A stretch of 64,000 bases of DNA. Origin: Alitta virens. Its lineage: Eukaryota > Annelida > Polychaeta > Phyllodocida > Nereididae. Position 1 is the first letter of the stretch; each line of letters begins with the position of its first letter. The notes beneath the pieces are model-generated. The model was not told where the DNA came from and did no database searches. It saw only the letters and a list, made by a program, of their open reading frames with translations. The translations under genes were made by a program, and so were the position numbers. The stretch covers positions 17,610,360 to 17,674,359 of the forward strand of contig OW028585.1 in NCBI GenBank assembly GCA_932294295.1, in the 5' to 3' direction. Shown here piece after piece: positions 12,061-21,567 of this stretch.

Positions 12061-12459
12061 TCTGATTTATTCATGATAAAGGTATTCAGCGCATATGACA
12101 CTGTGGTTATATCTGCCTCAGATGTTGTTATTGTATATTATGCTGAAAACATCCTTAGTGTAATTAAACTTATACCCCCCCCCCCCCCTGCCCCGCCCTT
12201 TTCACCAGTGGCTCTTCTTACCTTCCTTCACCTTGCACTGAGCAACACATGGGAGTGATCATTAGTTTTGTTGTACCTAATGTTTTATCTTATTCTGTTA
12301 GAATTACATTGAATGAGAAGTGTCAGCACAAGTGAAAATCTTCAAAGTGATAGGAGTTAATATTAATGAATGTAGAATAGAGTGAACTCCTTTTCTTGAA
12401 TTCTTTAAATCTAATGTAGTCATACTATTCCTACTAAAATGGCCCTCCCTTTTTTACAG

Positions 12460-12503
12460 ATGACATAGGATTCCTGGACTGCATCAGTCTGCTTGATCCG
12501 CAG
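12460..12503 (+). CDS. Small exon linking to the protease-domain exon
   Basis: A 44-nt segment between a strong acceptor (TTTTTTACAG) and the donor GTAGGT reads DDIGFLDCISLLDPQ. It ends in phase 0, matching the phase-0 start of the exon at 14480, so the pair is splice-compatible. Its function is unknown apart from continuity with the protease exon. Confidence 0.5.
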
Positions 12504-13835
12504 GTAGGTACCGTTACTGCAATTTATATAATGATCCTTCAGATGTCAAAGATAAAATAGAATGAGAATCATAGTTACGAGTAATTAAATACGAAGTGAA
12601 TAATCTTCAAGGAAATACATTTCAGCTTCAGATTTTAGCCAAAATGCAAAAATTTCTTAAATTAGATTAAATATCTTATAAACAAATATTTGTAGGACCT
12701 ATGGCTGGTTGAGAGCACTGTTATGATATATTTCACGAAATCAAAGCTGACCCCAAAATAAGCTTGAACATTTTCAATTAAGGTTCTGCACATTAATCTG
12801 TTTATTTTTAGTTGAGCTCAATATATGCTAATTTATGATTAAGCTTATGGGGTCTAAAACAGGCAATTCTTGCAAACTGTCTTACAGATGCGCCGAAAGG
12901 TTTGCATACTTCCTGACAAAATAAAACTTATGGCATAACCAAAAGCTGTTGTATCATTTAAAAGAGGGTCCCAGAGCATATTTTATGTTATATAGTATAT
13001 CTGATGCTAGCAACAGCCAATTGGCTTGACTGTATTCCCATTTACATAAGGGTCATAAAAGTGTACTAAATAATTACACAATGGTTTATTGTGAGACATC
13101 ATATGTACATCCTCAAATGTCATGTCCAACTCAGACTTCCGCCTGGTTATACATTTATTTGGAGTGAACATATCTTCATGACTCAAATGTAACAACAGTA
13201 TAATTTTATCAAGCCATCAAGTCGTGCAGAAGCAATAGGTTTACACTAGATACGACTTTAATTAAAAACAGAACATACGTTACATACGAATAATTCAACC
13301 CAGAAGTCTGACATGCTGACACATATCCCATTTCCAAGGTTACAAATTGTTCTAGCTCCTGAGTGGCTTCATGTGGAGGAAAATAATTTTATCCTGAAAA
13401 TTCCATTAAATTAAATCATTTTACGTATAAATCTAGATTAAAAAGCTGACTGAGTAAGGCAAGACTTCTTTATTCCAAGTAACCACTGGTGCCTCATGCT
13501 AATTCTATTTGAAAAAATAAAAGTAATCTTACGGTTAATCACCAATATACTAACTGCACTGCCAAACAATAGTGTCATTCAACATTTCTGCCCCTTCATA
13601 AACTAAGTACTTCAAATGGCTCGTGGAACTCTAAAAGCAGTCTTAGTAACTAGTTACTATACACACTTATCATTAAACTAACACTTGGCATGTGAAAAAT
13701 AACTATTGGGGGATACGGATAATATCTGATGAGGGAGCACAGCTAAACTAGGCAATTGTTATTAAGATTATTGGGATATATTGATCAATTATCAACCAAG
13801 CCGGCCCTTAAGTGATATTTTCTGAGTGCCTATGT

Positions 13836-13990
13836 CAGGGATGTGATTTTTCAGTTTTTTTCCCCGGAAATCAGGTTTTTATGGCATGTGAAATTGACCC
13901 TCGTGATTTGTGAAAATTCAATTTTTTTAATTTTTTTTGTTCATCCTGACATTTTCCGTTTTTTTTTATCACTGATCAATCACATCCCTG
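13836..13990. mobile_element. Short hAT-like MITE
   Basis: A 155-bp element with ends CAGGGATGTGATT and its inverse AATCACATCCCTG, flanked by the direct repeat CTATGT. The interior is T-rich and non-coding. CAGGG-type termini suggest the hAT superfamily. Confidence 0.65.
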
Positions 13991-14031
13991 CTATGTTCAT
14001 GGAAGTTATTAGGTTCTTTGGAAATCTAATC

Positions 14032-14429
14032 CAGTGGCGGCTCCAGGATTCTGGATTAGGGGGGGGGGGGGGGGGGGGTTGCAAATGAAGATGTGGCGTA
14101 GGCGCAGAAAAGTTTCACTATATCACTTTAAAAAAAACTGCATTTTGGACTACAGTGTATTCTGAAACTCTTTTTTAAGTGATCTTTTTTACATGTTACT
14201 TCATGTTATTGACAGTTATTCAATTCCATATATATATATGTATGATTCAGCTTAGCATTTCTTTGACAAATGATTAAATCAAGGACCAGAACCAAGTGTA
14301 TGACCTGTGTATGAATTATGTCTATACTGGGATCCATAATAAATATCCACTTGTTTTTTGGTAATACTCGCAACAATTAAAACTCCAACATACACCCCCC
14401 CCCCCTTTTCCCCTCCTGGAGTGCCCTTG
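14032..14429. mobile_element. MITE with subterminal G-run and C-run
   Basis: The ends CAGTGGCGGCTCCAGGA and TCCTGGAGTGCCCTTG are imperfect inverted repeats. A ~20-base G run (14059-14078) sits near the left end and a C run (14394-14405) near the right end, so the subterminal tracts could pair. Flanks ATCTAATC and ATCCATTT are only partly alike. Confidence 0.55.
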
Positions 14430-14479
14430 ATCCATTTAAATTCTGTAGTGGATTGATTTTTCTTTTGCTTTGGTTTCAG

Positions 14480-15176
14480 GGATCATGCATCTTTGGAAAG
14501 ATACATCAAGCCTCTCCAGATGTCTTTGACCATGAAGCCGCTGGTTCACAGTGCTCTACCATTTCGATGATGGCAATTGTTGCACAGCACTTAAAACCAA
14601 TGAAACAATGGAAGTCTGAAGATCTGGATGCTATTGTTACAGAGGGAGACCGTCACCGTGTGTCTCAATTAGTTTATTTGGGATGGCCATCCAATAGAGA
14701 TGATGCTATGTTGGATATTGATGAAATCCCTAGTTTCATGATCTGTAGGCTGTGGGGAACCAAGAGCTGTGTACTGATTTACCAACCAAATAAGTGATCT
14801 GCTGAAAAAAGCTGTCAAAAGTCATCCAAAAATGTATTTTCTGCTGAAGATGCAAGATGTCGTGCTCTTTTGTATAAAAACTGCCAATACAGCTTGTTTG
14901 ATCCACATGCCTGCAATAGCAAGGGTCTACCGGATCCAAATGGCAAGGCGTACCTGCTGTCATTTCATTCTATTGATGACGTCATACGACATCTTAACTA
15001 CATAGCTGAACATTTTCCCTCTGATCAAGTTGACATAAACCCAGTGTATGTGGCAGTCTTGGCTGGAGATGAGGCACACTCTGTATCAGCTTCAGCAGAT
15101 GAGGTCCTCTGCATATCATCTTCGGCAGATGAAGGCGATGACACTGACAACCTGGTAACAGAGGAGCCCTCCAAAG
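14480..15176 (+). pseudogene. C76-like cysteine protease domain of a mobile element
   Basis: One frame stays open from an acceptor at 14479 to a donor at 15177 apart from a single TGA (14795-14797). The candidate nucleophile is in GSQCST after HQASPDVFDHEAA. The partner His region is LFDPHACNSKGLPDPNG, followed by YLLSFHSIDDVIRHLNYI. A Cys box with a distant FDxH-N-G box is the layout of the papain-fold C76/tegument-like protease domains reported in some invertebrate mobile-element proteins. I infer a deubiquitinase-like or processing role. The tail is acidic with a repeated SASADE motif. The lone nonsense codon makes this copy inactive or dependent on readthrough. Confidence 0.6.
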
Positions 15177-15983
15177 GTAAATTGATTTGTCAAGCTAATG
15201 TCAACTGGCTGGTACATAATAGCAAAAAAGTTAAGATTTAATTTATCCACCTGGCTAATGCCTGAGCTAAAGTTTAGATTTTTGGACAGAAAACCCCTCA
15301 GCTTTTTTTTTTCGGTCTAGATATTTAAGCACTTTTGACTGTCATCAGGTGAGATGAGTGCATTTTTGATTTGGTTGAAGTTCAGATCCGTCTATTGATA
15401 TAGCTAGCTAGCTAGCTAGCTAGCTATCTATATAACTGTCTATCTCTTTTTAATTACTACTTAAATTACATGATGGAGAATTTCATCGGTCGAGAATTAG
15501 GGAAATATGGTATTTTAGGGGCACCCCTTGATAGTGGCTACTGGCCTTAGTGAGGTGTCCTCACAATAGAAAAACACATGTGATAATTATCTATTCACTT
15601 ATTTTTGTTAACCATTGGTTTCTTGTCATTTATTATTTTATTGTCTCCATTACAAAAAGTGATCATCTCACTCGGACTCCATGTTAAGAGGAGGCCAAGA
15701 GCCAGCATTTGTCTTTAATTCATCATTTTGATACTTTCAAAGCACACCAAAAAAAATTTATGTGATGCAGAAAAGAGTTAAACTTTGGTCTTTTCAAGTA
15801 AACACTGTAGCTCTAAAATCCATTCCAACATTGTTAGGTTAAGAATATTATTTGTGTTTGACAAAATGTGGTATTTATTCCTGCATTGAATGTAGAATAA
15901 CAATGTTTCTATATATATAGTTTATTCTATAATATATATATATATTTTTTAATACATCTAATGATATACCATTCCATTTGCAG
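15177..15983 (+). other. Intron-like stretch; (TAGC)n at 15401-15427
   Basis: AT-rich sequence with a TAGC tetranucleotide run and AT runs near 15910-15950. No exon was recognised. The phases of the flanking exons do not match, so an exon may be missed or a frameshift present. Confidence 0.4.
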
Positions 15984-16745
15984 ATGCAGTGTCCAATTTT
16001 TAAACACAGAAAGGAAGGCCTAAGGACCTCTGACCTAGTGCGGCTGTGCTGTTTTACAGAATATGCTGCTCATCAGACCTGCAAAAGTGTTCTATCGCTC
16101 GCAAGTAATGCAACATTTGTTGTTGACCTGTCTGCTGTAAATGTGTCAGATTTATCCTGTGATGACTCTGGTAGTTATGCCAATAATTCATCCCCTTCCG
16201 CCATTGTCAGGGCAACTTTTGAAAATGGACAACTGTCCGTAAACATCTTTAAAAGGAAAAATGTTAAAAACACAGATCCTTTGTTATCTTGTGAAACGTC
16301 TCTACAGTGACAAAATCAATCATGCAAATCAAAAATTAAGGCGCATAATTACCGAAGTCATCACAAGGAATGGATTAGCAAATTATGCTGTGATTCAATA
16401 TCTAGGTCATGCTCACAAAAATTTACATAGACCACATGGAAATTCCAAACCTGGTGCAAATACATGTCAGGACAAAGCCGTCTGTTCTAAAATGCAAAAA
16501 AGAACTGGCACGTTATGAAACACCAAAAAAGATTGTCAATATTATTGATTTGGAAAATGCTGGTGTTTTTGATGCAAAAGCACCTAGTGATATTGCCAGA
16601 GATAGGCAACAGGTGTACAACATTAAAAAACGTGTTCGCAATGCAAAGAAATCCAGGAACACTGACAAAGTTGTTGCCCCAAATTTTATTATAAAACCTA
16701 ATAACTGTGTGATTCAGAGCCTTGAACTTCAAGAGTGATGAGGTT
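15984..16745 (+). pseudogene. MULE-type transposase, N-terminal part
   Basis: After an acceptor at 15983 the frame reads GLRTSDLVRLCCFTEYAAHQ and continues to 16310. A shift then leads to LRRIITEVITRNGLANYAVI and finally PSDIARDRQQVYNIKKRVRN (16409-16738). The block 'RDRQQVYNIK' preceding the DDE region is typical of animal MULE-like proteins as I recall them. Two frame changes and an abrupt end in a palindrome at 16693 show this copy is dead. The catalytic part resumes at 18745 after three insertions; roughly 70 residues expected between the halves are missing. Confidence 0.6.
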
Positions 16746-16847
16746 GGGCTGGTGAACCCACGAGTCCTGTAGGGACGAGTGGGTTCTCCAGCCCAACCTC
16801 ATCACGAGTGAAGTTCAAGGCTCTGAATCACACAGTTATTAGGTTTT
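16693..16847. repeat. 155-bp near-perfect palindrome
   Basis: Arms of about 74 bp are inverted copies of each other around CTGTAG at ~16767-16772. The left arm is transposase coding sequence (frame ending NNCVIQSLELQ); the right arm is the same sequence inverted. The inner part has GTGATGAGGTTGGGCTGG opposite CCAGCCCAACCTCATCAC. A long hairpin is possible. It may have arisen by template switching or an inverted duplication next to the TIR element that follows. Confidence 0.85.
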
Positions 16848-16857
16848 ATTTTTATTT

Positions 16858-17519
16858 ATATCCCGCAATAACCTCTCAGTTATTATTTTTTATGAGAACT
16901 ATTTTTCCAGCAGTGAGTAAGGATATTTTGTTTTTCGATCTGTTCTGCCTCACTCTGGTTGGTTGCCATGGTGATGATGTCACCATTTCAAAACAACAAC
17001 GTCATGATTCAGCAAGGAGAGAGTCTTCAATATGAAGCACTTTCAGCCTTAAAATGGAGAGTTTATGGACATTTGAGTATATTTAAACCATATCTACTGA
17101 AATATTTTTGGATTTTATGCTCATTTAGGACCGAAAAGTGTATTTAAGACATGTTGTTACCCAGAAACTATGTGAACTGGGCCATTGTCACTGCTCAACT
17201 GACACTTCAGCAAATTTTCATTGTTGACTTTCTGAAGCTTCTTCCATGTTAAAATTGTACTCAGATTGAAGGAATCAAAACGTTAATGGGGTTTCTTATG
17301 TCAGGTGAGGCTAATTTTGTTTATTTTATAGATTTTGGGAAGAATATTCAGTTGCAGTGATGACTCTCATGATGTCACTGAGTTTGTGTGTGCTGTCCTG
17401 TGATTGGCCAGGCTGTTCTCTTTATAAGGGATAATGTATGTTATGAGGTTCACAACACTGAACCTCATAGTGTGAACCTCATGGTTTTTCTATGAGGTTC
17501 ACACTCTATTGCGGGATAT
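16858..17519. mobile_element. 660-bp TIR element inserted in the transposase gene
   Basis: Termini ATATCCCGCAATA and TATTGCGGGATAT are a perfect 13-bp inverted pair that includes TA on both sides, so a TA target duplication is possible. Near the right end, ATGAGGTTCACA and TGTGAACCTCAT words alternate in both orientations. No transposase is encoded. TA plus short TIRs would fit a Tc1/mariner or related superfamily, which is not proven. Confidence 0.65.
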
Positions 17520-17539
17520 TGATTATAATATAATAGTAA

Positions 17540-18750
17540 ATTTAATAAGTAAAAAGATATGTTAAAATAAAATCTATATTGCCTATATCATCATCTTTAC
17601 TATCGATCATCATATCTAAAAAGTCTATGATTGCTGCAGCTCTCTTCTGGTGCTCAGATTGTACTGAGAGATCAGTTTTCAGTCTTGCTTCACCGTAAAT
17701 GATCTTTTCACTGTTTCACTGGTGATATTCCATGTTTGGGACAGATACTCTATGTTTTGTTGGACAGTGCCTGTTTTTGATCTATTCATAGTGATCCACT
17801 TTGTCTTTCTATTGCTGCTTGCAGACACAGTTTTCATCAGCTTTAGAAACCGGTGACTTAGTTGCACCTTTAGATTGTCACACTTTAACAAATGTGGCAA
17901 CAACACTGATCTTGTTGTGTTTGGTAAGTCTAGCAGCCGTCGCACAGCTTTCCTCCAACAGACTTCAAGTTCATTGACTCCATGTTTGGGATCCATAGAA
18001 CACACAGCATTTGCTTTTAAAGAGTTTCATTTTTGCCTGTCTACTAGCTGATCTAAAATTTGCAAGAATACTGTTAGTTCTGGCAATAAAATCACCCTTT
18101 TTTCGTTTGATGTCATCTCTATCATTATTGTGAGCATTTATCATATTCCCTAAATGCTTGACCTAATCACTCCATTTTAAGCTCTGTCCGTTGAGTTTAA
18201 CATCAGGGTGTGGAGAAATTTGTGGGCCACCTAGCTGAACGCATACAGACTTGTTGGGGTTGTATAGTACATCATAGTCTCTGCCAAATTCCTCACAAGT
18301 CAAAATCATCTTTTGAAGGGCACTAACAGTTGGAGCAATCAAAGTGACATCATCTGCATAGCATAATTCGCCAAAATATTCATGTCCTACATAGCATCCC
18401 ACTTTCTGGGCTTCCAATCTTTGGATTAACACATCCATATAAAGAGTGAACAACATTAGACTGGCCACACCCTTGCATTATTCCATTGGAAGTAATTAAA
18501 GTATTCAGAGTATTCCGATAACCAACAGGTTCGTGTTGTTTGATTCTGATACAGGCATAATAACAAGCGCATTGCGAGTGGGTGCAGGCCTCTCTGTTCT
18601 AAAATCTCAAAAAGTCTATCAAAACGAAGCCTATCAAAGGCCTTAGAAGCATCCAAGAGAGTACAGAATGGTGTGCCTCCTTTCTCTGAGTAGTACGCTG
18701 TTACTTCCTTCAGCACCATGCTACAATGGTTCAAAAGTCCAGAAAAGGTG
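17540..18750 (-). pseudogene. Non-LTR retrotransposon reverse transcriptase, 5'-truncated
   Basis: On the minus strand the RT domain shows TLLDASKAFDRLRFDRLF (motif A with catalytic Asp), then ASLMLFTLYMDVLI, CYADDVTLIAPTVSAL (YADD active site) and a VKHLGNMI box, followed by a KxKLFKSKCC-type tail. A frameshift near 18460-18480 separates motif A from YADD, and stops follow after 18160. The high-coordinate end coincides with resumption of the transposase frame, so it is a 5'-truncated insertion into the MULE gene. The family resembles CR1/I-type LINEs. Confidence 0.8.
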
Positions 18751-19753
18751 CACATCCTACTTCCTTTTTAGGCATGATGACTAGCACCACAATAAATGTA
18801 CAGGACTACTCTTTACTGGCAAGCCAGTTGAAGTCAGGATGTGGTGACAGTCTGATATACGGTACTGATGCTGAATTAGCACTCGAGACCGCATTTGAGA
18901 ATGTGTTTCCGATATCTCCTCCTGGGCACAATGCCCAGAAAGCTAGCATTCATTTAAGATGTTTTAACCATGTGCATGATGATATGAAATGGAAATTGCA
19001 AGAAATGGAATCAAAGAATGCAGATCAAATCATAAAATCCATCTTGGTTGCAGAATTCAGTGGACAGAGACAAGGCTGGTTGGTGGACCAAGATTTTCCT
19101 AACTTCAATAAAGCCTATGAAAAAGCAGCTAAAGGGTGGGTGGGTGGGTGATTAGGGCTTTTACGTCCTGTATTTCTGCACCTGCTGGTCTAATTAGGAC
19201 AGGCAGAGACCATGGCAATGAAACGAAGGATTAAACAGCCATCCAACATAGGCACGACCGGGAATCGAACCCGGGACCCAGCGGTTGGAAGCCCAGAGCG
19301 CTACCTCTGAGCTAGGCCCCCGCCATAAAAAATCAGCTAAAGCATGGCCAGCTGGATTTCAGGATTACATGGAGAGCAAGCGTCTCAAGGTGAGACCACT
19401 GAAGGACACTATTGTTGTGCATGGGTAAGCAGGTGAGGATTGATGCTGGACTTGGCAGTCCACCTAACAAGTTTAACAATCAGAGAGCGGAGTCCATGAA
19501 CAGCGTACTTAAGAAGAGCATCGGTGACAACTTTGTAGATCAAGCCCACATCCATGAGCTTGTCCCTGCAAATATTGTTATTCCTCATGAGCGGGAAATG
19601 ATCAAAGCTCTCTATGGTCAAGGTGAGTATAGGCTCTCTAAACACTTCAAACATCTAGAAGTAATGGTGCAACTGTTGTTTCCTGTGATGGTCGCAGGTT
19701 CTCTTGCAGATGTGAGCAGTATGGCAAATTGCAGATTTGCCACCATGTACTAG
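18745..19753 (+). pseudogene. MULE-type transposase, catalytic part with SWIM finger
   Basis: It starts HPTSFLG and continues YSLLASQLKS, IYGTDAELALETAFENVFP and ASIHLRCFNHVHDDMKWKL (18745-19134), then RAESMNSVLKKSI (19490-19530). It ends with a SWIM zinc finger, FSCRCEQYGKLQICHHVL (19697-19755; CxC-xn-CHH). These are the DDE-flanking and SWIM features of Mutator-like transposases, which cut and paste DNA. It is interrupted by a SINE (19135-19327), and a frameshift follows near 19424. A trailing segment PYDIIFKHEERYKY (~20095-20150) looks like its C-terminal extension. Inactive as it stands. Confidence 0.7.
19135..19327 (-). mobile_element. tRNA-derived SINE inserted in the transposase
   Basis: The minus strand begins GGGGGCCTAGCTCAGAGGTA (A box) and has GGTTCGATTCCC (B box) about 45 nt later, then a non-tRNA body and a (CCCA)n tail. 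It is flanked by a 15-bp target duplication, AAAAAGCAGCTAAAG / AAAAATCAGCTAAAG (19120-19134, 19328-19342, one mismatch). Removing it rejoins the transposase frame around EKAAKAWPAGFQ. The tRNA head is degenerate (Gly-like TCC loop), so this is not a functional tRNA gene. Confidence 0.88.
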
Positions 19754-20413
19754 TGGCAGCTGACTTCAAAAACGTATTGCTGGATGTGATTGGGACGTAC
19801 ACTTATAAACCATCACATGCCATTTATCGCCATAAACCAGATGGAGCAGGGGAGAAAAGGAACAAGAAGCAGCGAAAGGGCAACCAGCAAGTGGTTTGTC
19901 AACCAATTGAGTACTGCTTGCCTGAACCTGCGACACAGAATGAAGACAAGCCTCAGCAGTCCAAGGCCATTCCAGTACTGTGAGATTTGGCACAATGATT
20001 AGCCATTTTATCTGGTGAACATCAGTGATATCAACAAACCATGTTTGAAGTGCCAGACCTGTAACTGGTATTAACCAGCAAAAATGCACTACCATCATAT
20101 GACATCATTTTCAAACATGAAGAAAGGTACAAGTACTCTCAAAAAGATGACCATGGCAACATAGCTGGCTGGATTCCCACACGTAGCAAAACTGCACAGA
20201 GGTACTAATAATAATGATAATAATGATAATGTTGATTCTGCACTTATGGATTCTCATGTCATCTTTTTGCGACGAAGGTTGAATTTCAGTCCTCCATCCC
20301 TCAGCTTATATTAAGTATTCGAAATTTCTTCATAAAGGGACATGCATTAGATTAAACTTGGATGACATGCCTTTGCCTCATCGAAGATCACAGTTGAAAT
20401 CATGACTTTAAAT

Positions 20414-20597
20414 CCGTGTCTACTCCTCATCATCTTGCCCAATGCTGAGCCTGTCTTGTAAGTCGTGTCTACTCATCATCACCTTGTCCAATGCTGAGCG
20501 TCGTCTGGCGTCTCGTAAGCCGTGTTTACTCATCATCTTGCCCAATGCTGAGCCTGTCTCGTAAGTCGTGTCTACTCATCATCACCTTGTTTAATGC
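20414..20597. repeat. Minisatellite, ~50-bp units
   Basis: About 3.5 copies of a 46-57-bp unit containing GTGTCTACTCATCATC and CAATGCTGAGC, in the gap between transposase and PHD/zincin exons. Confidence 0.8.
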
Positions 20598-20878
20598 GAT
20601 CTTGTTATCAGTATGATAATTTATTATGAGAAAGAAGAGAAATTGCAACTGCAAAATATAGCAAACTGTAAGTTAACTGTCAAAAAAGGATTTAATTGTC
20701 ATACATAAGTACCATTATCAGCTAAAACATTGTGGTTTGAGTTATTGCCTCATTCTCTGACAGGTATGAATTAATGGCACAAGGGAACATTTTGTAATAT
20801 TCATTTCTGTAATATATAATTTTTACTGAATCACTGTAACTGCTTTATAAAACACAGACATAACGTTTTTATTTTCAG

Positions 20879-21128
20879 CAGTGAAAGAAGTGGGAGCTGT
20901 GGCCTTTTCTTTCATCGCAATTGTGTGCCACTTCCTTCTGATCAGCTCGTGGATCGAGTTTTCATCTGCGACTTCTGCCTTGAAACAGATCCAGATGTCA
21001 TTCCTTTATTCAAGAATGAAGAGGACATTGTTGTTCAGGCCAACACCACAGACAGAGACAACAGTCCTGAAAGGCATGTCAGTGTTGATACATCAGTGTC
21101 TCAATCTCTAAGCGGAAATAACTTCTAG
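20879..21128 (+). CDS. PHD-finger-like exon
   Basis: After a TTTTCAG acceptor, the frame at 20925-21128 and its upstream continuation read SGSCGLFFHRNCVPLP, then RVFICDFCLETDPDV. The C..FHxxC…CxxC pattern is the second half of a PHD zinc finger. PHD fingers read histone tails, and some transposases use them for targeting. It lies in the same orientation 0.7-1.1 kb downstream of the transposase C-terminus, so it may belong to the same element. The first half of the finger was not located. Confidence 0.45.
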
Positions 21129-21270
21129 TGGACGGAAAGCCCAGAAGAAGTTCATTTTCTCACTGTGGCTGAGGAACTGGTGACATTTTTAAATCTCAAC
21201 TGTATCAGAGATTTTGCTAAACCACTTCCCACTATCTTTTTAAAGGTGGTTTACTAAATGTGATAAACAA

Positions 21271-21567
21271 ATGCTTGGGTGTTACTTGCTATGCAAAGAT
21301 TTCACAGTAATCTGTTTGTCAAATGGCTTATCTAATACAGAGATTCTGACTGCTGTGTTAATTCATGAGATGGGGCATGCCTTGCATTTCATTCATGGTT
21401 CTTCACATGAGCATGATGAGTACTCGCATGGCAAGGCATGGTTGTGTCACGCTAAGAATTTATTTAATGCAGCCATCATGAGAACTGATGTGTTTACAAA
21501 TATTTGTCATGCAGAAATTAATCTTAAGAACCAAACAAAATTGATATTCACTGAGACAAAAATGTAA
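21271..21567 (+). CDS. SprT-like zinc metalloprotease domain fragment
   Basis: The frame contains TVICLSNGLSNTEILTAVLI, then HEMGHALHFIHGSS and HDEYSHGKAW. HExxH followed ~17 residues later by SHGxxW is the zinc-binding arrangement of SprT/SPRTN-type zincins, whose cellular members cut proteins crosslinked to DNA. About 98 codons are open; the C-terminal zinc-ribbon of SPRTN is not seen and the upstream part is unclear, so it is partial. Its position after the transposase and PHD exons suggests one mobile-element gene set, by inference. Other gluzincin families cannot be excluded. Confidence 0.55.
   Translation: MLGCYLLCKDFTVICLSNGLSNTEILTAVLIHEMGHALHFIHGSSHEHDEYSHGKAWLCHAKNLFNAAIMRTDVFTNICHAEINLKNQTKLIFTETKM

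Larger units (their letters stand above)
12504..14479 (+). other. Intron-like stretch with two MITEs
   Basis: It lies between two phase-matched exons. It contains the MITEs at 13836-13990 and 14032-14429, and a poly-C run near 12170 lies just upstream. No other coding exon was recognised. Confidence 0.45.

Noticed and set aside
13007..13195. 62-codon minus-strand frame
   Set aside because: No family signal and no splice or promoter support; treated as chance.
19260..19325. tRNA gene on the minus strand
   Set aside because: A and B boxes are good, but the anticodon and acceptor stems do not pair, and it has a SINE body, tail and target duplication.
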